DNA of 64,000 bases from Camarhynchus parvulus. Taxonomy: Eukaryota; Chordata; Aves; Passeriformes; Thraupidae. The position numbers and the translations under genes are program-made. Below the pieces are notes generated by a model, which had not been told where the DNA came from, searched no databases, and saw only the letters and a program-made list of their open reading frames with translations. Below are positions 35,977 to 64,000 of the stretch, one piece after another. The stretch's first letter is position 1. Each line of letters begins with the position of its first letter. The stretch lies in assembly GCF_901933205.1 (NCBI RefSeq), contig NC_044585.1:3286001-3350000 (forward strand). Reading direction: 5' to 3'.

Positions 35977-37140
35977 GAACACAGAGAACACAAAATCAGC
36001 ATACAGTTACTGCTCTTTAATTTAGTTAGAACGTGGAGCTGTGCAAATCACAGTTCATAAACCCCACCCACACATCACCCAGGACTCTCCCTTCAGGGGT
36101 CCCCTCACAAACCAGCCTGGGAGGGGGAATGAAAGGGCAAATCCTATTAACAATCCTGGATCCACTGGACCCAGTTTAGAGAGGCTCCTGCCTGACTTTC
36201 AGCACAGGGAGTCCCTAGTGTTTCTAAAACACCACTACACAGACTAAAAACACCCCCCTTGCATACCTGATGTCAGGTGATGGCTGGTCCCATGTTATTT
36301 TACATAATACTTTAAACTCATGGGTAGGGGAGGAAACCAAAGTAATAGCAAAGACTTGACACCCATTCCCCACCACTCAATGCTGAAGGGAGGAGGAGGG
36401 GAAAAGGAGCACACTAAAAATCCAGTTAAACCATGATGTTTGTGAGACTTAGAGCAGAACTTGATTCAGCTTTTTGTTCAGTTCTGCCAACCACGTCAGC
36501 TACTGCAGCAGTAGCTTCCTTCCTTCCTTCTCCCACCAAGGGAGGAAGAAGAGAAGTACTGGAAAAAAATACAGTCCTACCCACCTCCCAGTGACTCCAA
36601 GCCCTTTTTTCCCCCCCAGAGCAGGGAATGACCCTGAGGAAAATTTCTGTTTGGAGAATCAGCTCAGGTGCTGCAGCAGCAGCTGCAAGAAGGACCTTCA
36701 AAGGGAGCAACTTGCACAAGCTGCAGGAAAGGATGAGGTAGTGACAACTGAATTATTAGTTCTCCAGCTGCCACTCCAGGGAGGATGGGACGTTCTCCAG
36801 CACTTTTCTATTCATGACAAGTCCATCCTTTAATTAACCTTGGGCAAGTCCCCTTTTGCCATTGTCCATGCCCAAGGTCTGAGCCACTTCAAACATTTGG
36901 CTTTCTGACAAGCACCTTCTGCCGCCATTCCTGTCACCTCACATCCACAGGCCAAGAGCTCAAGCACTCAGGAATGTCCACACCCAGTGCCTAGTGCAGA
37001 ACTACACATTCAGGTTCAAATACTTTCACCTAGGATAAGGTTCTGGGCAGGCAAACTCACTGCAGGCGCAGGGCCTGAAAATGCTCCAGTGGCTCATTTG
37101 CTGCCTGCCTCATCTGCCATCAGGAGGGGCAAGCAGAGCT

Positions 37141-37178
37141 CAGTCTTAGTGTTTCTAGGCAGTCTTAGTGTTTCTAGG
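37141..37178. repeat. exact 19-base tandem duplication
   Basis: CAGTCTTAGTGTTTCTAGG occurs twice head to tail within the LIMK2 3' UTR. Confidence 0.95.
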
Positions 37179-37852
37179 CAGGCTTTTGGAGGTATTCAGA
37201 GACACAGAAGGAATAAAAGCCCACAAAACCAAAACAACAATTCATATGTGCTTCCCCAGAGACACGGTATTTCAGGAGAGCTGCCCAATTCCTGGGGCTT
37301 TTTACTCCTTCCTCTGATGCATGTCAGAGGCCAAAATCTCAGTGGGTTGTTCTGGGAAACACATGCAAATACATACATGTGCTGTCCTGGTGAGACATGT
37401 TGCTGGATGTCCAATTTCCCCAGCTTTCTGGGCAGGGCAGTCAGTGGGAGAAGCTGTTCCAGAAGTTGGTCCTTACCCAGGAGAGTCTCCTATAGCAATT
37501 CCCTCCCTGGCAGACAGGCCAGGGTGGCTTCACAGCTTGCAGCCAAGTTCTAAGGCACCACAGTAAAGAAGCCTGGAAAGGCCAGAGAAATATTTCTCAA
37601 GCCAGAAAAATAGTGTTCAGCGGCTTTCCTAGGTGCAGCTGGCAGGAAACAATCCTTTTTGCTTCTGAAACGTGCCAGGAATCCACAGTGAATCAGGATA
37701 TCCAAGAGGAGGGAAGCTGGGTGGGGAGAGAGAGGCAGTGCAGCAGATGCACAGCGTGGTGCCCCGTTAATGCCCTGGAAGTGGCTGAAGTGCATCTCCC
37801 TCCCTGCTGCTCAGCCCAGCTCCAGTGAAGTGGTGCAGGCAGCAGGACCAGC

Positions 37853-56553
<18,701 letters not shown>

Positions 56554-57050
56554 CTTCAACACTGGATAAACCGGATCAGCCACAAACTTGTCCAACTGCC
56601 TCTGAACAGCTCTGTTCTGCCAACATGGCAGCAGGCAGTGCTCATTTACTCTTGCGCTGATTCAGATCCTTCACCTCCCTTTCAAGCTGCCCAAGGAATG
56701 CCAGGTCTCTCGGCTGCTCATTCCTTTTCAGATTTTTCCTGGCTCCCATTGCTGTAACCATCTTCTCCCGCGCTCAGCAGCAGCAGCACCTCGGGAAGGA
56801 CAGAATCCCTGCTCACCGGGCTAGTGGGACATGCTGCTGCAGCGGCCCTGCGAGCTCTGCTGCCTGCTCACTACTGGCAAGTTTTCCCTTCTCTGGTTCC
56901 ACCCAAGGGTGGGAGGGGAGGAGGAGCCATGGCAGGCGGACAGCAGCGGCTCCAGAGCCTCAACAGGCTCTGCTCCTTCACAGGGGTGGAGCTCTGACCC
57001 AAAGAGGGGCTGAGTATTCAGTGCTGAAAGAGAGCAGCTTTGGCCAAGGA
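56554..57050 (-). promoter_or_regulatory. LIMK2: probable LIMK2b promoter and 5' UTR
   Basis: Sequence upstream of the LIMK2b start becomes moderately GC-rich with some CpGs around 56765-56960, without a clear TATA box. It is assigned by position only; the start site is unknown. Confidence 0.4.
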
Positions 57051-60000
57051 ATACAAGCACACACACGTGAAACTTGTCTTTACAGCAGCTTCACATTCTA
57101 ATGGAGGAGTCAAAGACGGCAACGAGCCACATGTCCAGGTATATCAAATTAACTGTATACATTCCTAAACCCTTCACAGTGCCTTCACAGCCTTCACAGC
57201 ACCTGCAATCCGTTCACCCTGCTGCAGGAGGTAACTCACAGTGTGCTTCATCCAAGGAAACACTGCTTGCTTTCCAATACTGTTTTAAGAGATCATTACA
57301 ATCCTTTAACAGAATTATCATCTCCTGAGTGGAAGCTGAGAGGTATAAATCAGCACAAAACACTCTCTCCAGCTCACAGCACATGCAGTTGTATCATTGT
57401 GCTTGTCTGAAGCCAAACATGATCTCTAGTGACCTAATCAGCTAAAGCTGCTCGCAAGACACTCAAAAATGCAACAAACATATGCTGCTGCACCAAGCCC
57501 GCCCATTTCTGTACAGTCAGCAAAGCCTGGCATGCCTGAACACAGCCTGAAAACCATGCTCTGTTCCAGAGGCAAGAGGACAAGAGCTCTGTAATGTGCT
57601 TTTCCTGGAGATGCTCGCCTCAGCTGGCACACTGCTCCAGGGACGCTTGGGGCTGGAACAAGGCAGTCTTGGCTGCAGATTTGACAGCTGCTGCTCGCTG
57701 TTGAAGTATGCAGAAACCTAGGCAGCTTTTTGTGTTCTTTTTTTCTCCTTTCTTAAACTTTTTTTTAAATTTAACTTTTAATAAGCAGCCACCTTTCTGA
57801 AGGGGAAAAAAAATCTCCATTTTCCCCATTGAATGTAGTTGGTAAGCTTGGCTGTAAAAGTGCAGTGAAGCCTAGTGCTGCAGAGCCCGATGTGCTCGTC
57901 AGTTCCAGCACGGGTCTAATTCCTTCTGACATTTCACACAGCTCTACTGGAAGCAGCAACACGGTGAGTCTGTGTCTAGGAATGCGCCCTGGTCTCCCAC
58001 ATTCTCTATATGCTGCGTGCTGAACAGGGGCCAGCGCTCCAGCCCTGCGCTTCCCTGGCTATCAGCACCTCCCCACCACACGCCCACCTCCAGCGCAGCC
58101 CCTCCCGCCTCTGGCACCTACACACAAAAGCTTTTCCCTACAATTCTGCTGCCATGGGCTCACCGCCCTCCGAGGGGCATTCCACGTGACCTCATAAATC
58201 CCAACTCTTCAGACAAAACCTTTGAAGATTTGATCCACAGATGTGATAAGCAGCCAGCTAGTCTGTGAATGAAGCCAGCAGATAAAGCCCAACTTCAAAG
58301 TAATAAAACCACCCAGACAGCTAAGCAACTAGGAAAGGATTTTAAGACTTCTTTAAAGCCAAAGGACACATAGTCAAATATCTATTTAAACAGGAAACTT
58401 CTTATCAAAATTATTTTACTTCTGCAGCAAGATCCAGCAGCAGCAGCCAGTAAGTTACTTTGGCTACACAGAAATGTCTTGTTACTTCTTGCTTTTTCTG
58501 TTGTCTCTATGACCTATTTGAGAACACAATGTCTTCTGATAAAAGGGCTCTGGAAAAGGTGTTAATGTGTTCATACATTCTAGATCTGAATTCCTGCCAG
58601 AATGACTGTACTTCAATAATGCTGATAACAGGTGTGTGTAGGGGGGGGGCACCTTCCATAATTTTACTGATACCATCTCTGGGGGCCAAAGTGCACGGGA
58701 GTAAATTTCTTTTTCACCAAGTCAAGTCAGACATCAGCAACTTCTCTCTTGCAAATGCTGGCAGCATTTCCACTACAACCAGGTGGTCATCACGGGGAGA
58801 GCTTTTTTCCTCATTATGGTTTAGAACTGCACAGTAACTTGTGCCAGAAAGACTATAACTAACAAATGAAAAGGAACACATGAAAAACCTTGACAAGGAT
58901 TTACATGATATTTATCACTGAGTCTCAGCCATTATTAGAGATTTATCTCCCCAGAAATGAATCACACAGTTGTTGTGATATTCCAGTGATGAATACCTTG
59001 AGCCAGCTGGGGCCGGGCAGCCTCTCCTTGCCACACATCCCGTGCTGCTCGGTAGCATATCTGCAGACAGATGTATTGCTCAGCACATCCTCCAGCCCTA
59101 AGATACACAAACTTCTCCTGGCACAGACAGACACTTCGATATGTGTGGGACTGAGGGAAGAGGAATCTGCTCGATGCCTGCAGAGTTTGCAGCAAGCCTT
59201 TCCTTTAGCATGGGTGCAGCTTGGAGGCATTCCAAATACTTCATGCAATCCCAACACCTCATTGTATTCCCAAGGCACTTAACGTGTAACACGTGCTTTG
59301 CTGCTGTTGAAAGACAAGAGTCATCTCCTGAAACCAATCCAGTCAGCTCCTGCAAGCAGCACCTTTGGATCTGCACGTACCTCCGGGAACTCTTGTAGCT
59401 GATCTTGAGTAAACTACAACAAACGGTGACCTGAAGCTCAGCTCCATCACTGCATCTCACTTCTGAGCAGCAGCACAACCTCAGAACAACACCGTGGTGC
59501 TGCTCAGTACCTCACACCACCAAGCACATGAGAAAAGAGAGGTTTTGTCCCCACCACGTTTGCCTGATGGCTGCAGCCCTCCTGAATGTGTTCGGGCTGA
59601 GAAGCAAGCCAAGGAAAATTCAACCCACTGAAACTTCATAGGTTACAGAGGGTTTGGGAAGCAGTGGCTTCTGCTCTGGAAATGCAGCAGATATGGCAGT
59701 AGGACTGGCACTTACAGCACTGCATCCTCACTCCTCCTTAAGGTGCTGCTTTGGTCTGTGAGGACCGGGAACTCCGCAGGGAAGGATCCTGCCCCACTCC
59801 TGTGCCTCACATTCTGTGCTGTGTGAGTAATTCTAATTACCTTGATATAATAATGCTCGATAACAGTGCCCTAAAGGACAAGCTGCCAATTCAAGCAAAA
59901 GAAAGTTTGGACTGGAATGCCCCATTCCTCCTTAAATATAAAGGCTGGTCATTGATGCCCTGTATCTGATAGATTCCCCTGCGGAATTCGGCCACCTGCA

Positions 60001-63000
60001 AAGTGCTTCATTGTTCCTTTGAATGTGTAAACTCTCAATGGTCATAGTGATCTGTGTGCCAATAGGGAACTATTTCTCCCTGAATCTGATAGTGGGCTCC
60101 TGAATTTCAATGCTGAAGAAGACACCACCAAAGGAACATTGCCAGGAATCTGCAGGATTAGTGAAAAGTTCTCACCTCTGAGGCCCCTGTCATTAACTTT
60201 CTGCAACTGCCAGAAACTGGAGAAGAGAGGGAAGAGGAGATTTTGATCTTCTTGCTCCTAACTTAATTCAGCTGCTTTTTATTTTAGTATATCTACTATT
60301 CAGCTCTTTCCCCTGCTCTCAAAGTCAGCTGTATAAACCTGCCTTGTGCTCACAGGTGAAAAGCTAAAGGAAAACTCAAAGCACCAAACATCCCACAATT
60401 TAAATTCCTCCTAATACACATCTTGCTTACATCTTCATTTGTCCACGTTTGTGCTTCAGATCCTGTTCAACCATTTGTCCTCTGGGGAGGGAGCTGCTTT
60501 TGGAAAATGAAGGCCTGTGCCAAGGAGATTGAACTGACAGAAGGGATCTAAAGTCTAGAAAATACCATCTGGAGAAAAAGCTAGGTCTGCTAAATCCAGG
60601 GCTTCTGCCTTGTACAAGGGACTGATGGGAGCCACAATCTCCTTTCTGACAGGGGAAGGCTATGTGGGTAACAGGAGCAGGGAAAAAAGCTTGTTTTTCA
60701 TGAACATGGCTAGAAGAAATGGATTTAAATCTGAAGACAGTAGACAGAAGGTTCTAACCCTGAGGATAATGAAGTGCTAGTAGACAGTCTGAGAGACCAA
60801 AATCCTACAGTCACTGGAGATTGTTAGATGACCAATTTCTTGATCATCCCTAAGCCACAAAAATTACTGAAAATTACTTTCTTCAAATATAAGTTGATAG
60901 TAGATATATTAAAAACAGAAAACAGATTTCTAAAAATACCCTCAGAAATCATCTAGTTAATCCTGCACCCTCAGACCAGGTTTGATTATATACAGTATTC
61001 ATACAAATTTGTCTGGCTTGCTTTCCCCTGCCCCCAAATGTAAAAAGAATCAAAGTGACTCATTAAGTTTTGCTGAGAAAAAAAAAATTCTGTAGCACAC
61101 AAAATATGGCATTCAGTATAGAAAAATCACATTTTGAAAGACAATCAAATCACTAGAGCTAGAAAATTAGTAGTATTTCTCTTTCTGTTCAGTGGGCTGG
61201 AGCTTAGGGCCCTTGATCCATGGATAGCTAATCCACTGCTCTTCAAACTTCTGATGGTTTTTCAGCTTGTAATTAACTGGTTTGGGTATAAACTAAATGG
61301 TATCTTTTAAATCTGTGACTGTAAAATCACCAGTATTCCATCACCTTCTGCTACTTTTGAGCAGCAAGCCAGTGTTGCTTGGCTACTTAAATTAGGTTTA
61401 TTTTATAGACCACAGCACTAGACATGCTCTGTTATTTCATGGTTAGGAAGGAACTTAGCCTCAGCTGTCTTCCTTCCTAAAAAATGCTTAAGCACCCTGC
61501 TACAGTAGGAATTCCTGCCAGCATTTCCAATGATTTTCTTCCTATGCATCCATTTTCCACCTGGATGCAGTCTACAGGCTTGATCTGTGGTTTTCAAATA
61601 ATCAAAACTGGATTTTTAACAAATACCATGTCCTTAAGATAAAGCCATAAAGCTATGTCTGGGTCTTCTCATTCCATCCTACTCCAATTCAAATACACAA
61701 TATCCCTACAGAAAGTGGGGATTGTCTTTAATTTCATTTGTTATTAACTGCAGAAAAACAACACAAACCACCAAAAAAACCACCACTGGTAATAATACTT
61801 TATTCAAAAGTATATTTATATATATATTAAAAAGTATTCAAGGCATTACCTTCTATTTTGTAATATGGGAAAAAGTTTGACTGAAAACAATAAAACCAGC
61901 AAGCTCTTGGTCAAAAAAAGCTCTTCCAATAATCCCCTGAGGTAAAATGATCCAGATCTAGGAAAAAGGCACCTTTTCACTTCTATCTTTCCCTTTCTTG
62001 GTGTAATGTTTGAAGTTCTGTGCAATGCAATTTCCAAATCCAGTCAAACTGTGAAAAGCAGTGACCTTTGAGAGTGTGTGCTGTCTCAACAGAACTCAGA
62101 GGCACAAAAGCACATTCAGAGTTAATTCACAGCAGACACTGTGACAGAAACATCTAAGAAACTTCCTCAGCCAGATCCAGCCCATCAGATTCAAGTCTAA
62201 GGAACCAGCTGGCCAAAGAACAGTCTAAAATATCCAAGATCCACAAACAGGGATTTGCTCTTCCCTCAAGCCACAGCAGAGAAAATGCAGGTTTCAGAGA
62301 ACAAAAGCTCCTGTAGATGCAGTTTGAGGAAGGAGGGAAGTGACAAAAACTTAAATCCTCAGAGACGCTCATGTACGTCAGCTCCTGCCAGCCCCAAGAA
62401 TAAACAGAGCTAACGAGCCTGGAGCAGTGCCAAGCAGCATTAGAGAAATTATGTGCCAGGCCAGGGAGTCAGCTAATCCACAGGAAGACTGTAAAAAACA
62501 CTCCACAAGAGCTGCCGGAACTCACAGCTCCCAACTGCCAAAGCCTCCTACCCTCAGAGGCTTTTTCAAGTTTGCCTTTGGGGTATCAGGCACAAGAGTG
62601 CTGCTCAGCATGGCTTAGGGACAGCAGAAGGAAAAGAGGAACACAGTGCAAACTGGAAACTTGTTTTCATGTACAGTCCTACCCTGGAACTAGGAAAAAG
62701 GGGAGGGCAGCTTCCTTTGCTGCAGGTTCCAACTGTTCACTGAGCACAGCAAAGGCACAGAGCACGAGAAGTGCATCAGCAAATGCAAAAAGTCACTACA
62801 CAGCTCAAAGAAAGGTTGGTGTCATCACTTGTATAGAACAAACCAGCCCAGAAGCAACAACCAAACCTCCATTATACAATATAACCTATGAAAACAAATC
62901 CTCTGTGAGCAGCATTTGCTCCAGCCCAGCTGTTCCTCACCTCAACAGCCCCAACAGCAAGAAGCAAAAAGACATTTGCAAATCAAGACCCACAAGAGAA

Positions 63001-64000
63001 ATACATTCAATGGCAAGAGGGACAGACTTCCCAGCACACAGAACTTGGCTACTGGCACAGTCTAGGGAAGCTCAGCAGGATACTCATCCTTCAGGGAAAA
63101 GAGAAAACCAGGATTAAGAAAAGCTGCTTCATTATGGCTAAACATGAACACCAAAACCAAGAGGAATCCAAAATACCAGGATTGGTAATGAAATCAAAAC
63201 CTTATTGTGATTATTAACGTGTCACTAAAACAGCATTTTCGGAGTCAACTGAGCCTGAACTGCTTTGGCAGCATGAGATTCTTTATTTTTTTTTAAATAT
63301 ACCAAAAACCACAATCCTCACTTCAACAAAGATGGGGTATTTTGTTGGGGTTTTTTCCTTGTGTTCTTTAAATGAGGACAATAGATGCTTATTTTGGCAC
63401 AGAAAACATTCCTCCAAAGCCACACTTTGGCTTCCTTTTCCCCCACTTTCTTCAACAGTATCCAAAACATTAACCTCCCCATATTCAAGCCAACATAGAA
63501 GCCAGTAGAAGCTGCAGGTACTGAACCTCTCTCAAAAATACAGACCCCTTCAGAAATATGATTCTGGAGCATGAAAACTGGATTGAGTATTCATGGAACA
63601 CCCAAAAGAGGCATTACTCCTACCACCATGGCAGACATCCCTTTTTGTCCTTGCTGACAGCAACATTATCTAACAGATTTCATAAGTTTGTCTGTCTTAA
63701 GAGTCTGGAAAGGAGAGAAAGCAAAAGGCAAGATCTCTATCAGCACCCTGATAACAACCTCACACCTACCACACGTGGAAAAAGCAACAGGCTGTGCAAA
63801 TTGCCTGGGCACTACTTTGGAATGCTGCACAAGACAAACATGTAACCCATGGCTTCTGCCACCAGCAGTAAATCAGAGCTTTTATTTGCACTTTATCTGT
63901 GCCAGGCAGTGTCAGCTGCTCTGGGGACTGGATGTTGTCCCTGAGGTACAGCCACAAAGGAGCTGGGAACAGGTCAGGCACAGAGACCACTGCAGGAATC
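57051..64000 (-). other. LIMK2 upstream region (probably LIMK2a intron); no gene recognised
   Basis: Seven kilobases without a recognised exon. CCTTCACAG repeats occur at 57171-57199, and 61803-61830 is TA-rich. The longest frame (62572-63117 +, 181 codons) has no recognisable domain and is about the length chance allows in a window this size. In mammals the LIMK2a exons lie far upstream of the b promoter, so this is probably intron. Confidence 0.5.

Larger units (their letters stand above)
35951..37852 (-). other. LIMK2: LIMK2 3' UTR (end inferred)
   Basis: Non-coding sequence between the LIMK2 stop and the reverse AATAAA. It contains a 19-base tandem duplication (37141-37178). A plus-strand open frame of 188 codons (36987-37553) is antisense to it and resembles nothing known. 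Confidence 0.6.

Noticed and set aside
36987..37553. 188-codon plus-strand frame antisense to the LIMK2 3' UTR
   Set aside because: No recognisable domain. A few open frames of this length are expected by chance in 64 kb read in six frames.
60951..61020. Possible further CR1/L3-like tail (AATCATCTAGTTAATCCTGC)
   Set aside because: Similarity is limited to one short phrase; too degenerate to call by eye.
62572..63117. 181-codon plus-strand frame with a basic, Ser-rich product
   Set aside because: Low-complexity composition, no domain, no splice or promoter context; its length is near the chance expectation for the window.

Overview
This is a stretch of vertebrate nuclear DNA, almost certainly from a bird. 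It holds three spliced genes that I recognise from their conserved proteins: the 3' part of PATZ1 (+ strand), all of PIK3IP1 (+ strand), and LIMK2 from its short-isoform (LIMK2b) first exon to its polyadenylation signal (- strand). CR1 retroposon relics, sparse repeats and compact introns fit an avian genome; the species cannot be read from the sequence. Gene order and orientation match the human 22q12 block (PATZ1 and PIK3IP1 co-oriented, LIMK2 converging on PIK3IP1), so this is an ordinary conserved-synteny region. I saw no bacterial, viral or CRISPR features and no tRNA or rRNA genes.

Layout. 1-1979 is the end of a PATZ1 intron. PATZ1 coding exons are at 1980-2043, 7552-7723, 13396-13533 and 15319-15737, with a 3' UTR to about 16.93 kb. 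From 16.93 to 28.33 kb is an AT-rich intergenic stretch with ancient repeat relics, a short perfect hairpin and one candidate regulatory patch. A CpG island at about 28.33-29.35 kb covers the PIK3IP1 promoter and its first three exons; the six coding exons end at 33828 and the 3' UTR probably ends near 35.22 kb. After a gap of about 0.7 kb the LIMK2 3' UTR begins (reverse-strand AATAAA at 35971-35976). Fifteen LIMK2b coding exons run from 37853 up to 56553 on the minus strand. 56554-64000 is the LIMK2b 5' flank, probably lying inside the intron of the longer LIMK2a transcript, whose own first exons I could not find here.

The three genes are neighbours rather than a pathway: PATZ1 is a nuclear BTB/zinc-finger transcription regulator, PIK3IP1 a single-pass membrane inhibitor of PI3-kinase, and LIMK2 a cofilin kinase downstream of ROCK. 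All exon junctions keep frame; every intron whose two ends are visible is GT-AG except the last PATZ1 intron, which has a GC donor. That GC-AG intron, an intronic G-quadruplex motif beside a PIK3IP1 donor, two hairpins and old palindromic transposon relics are the most noteworthy non-gene signals. I did not find a credible new system.
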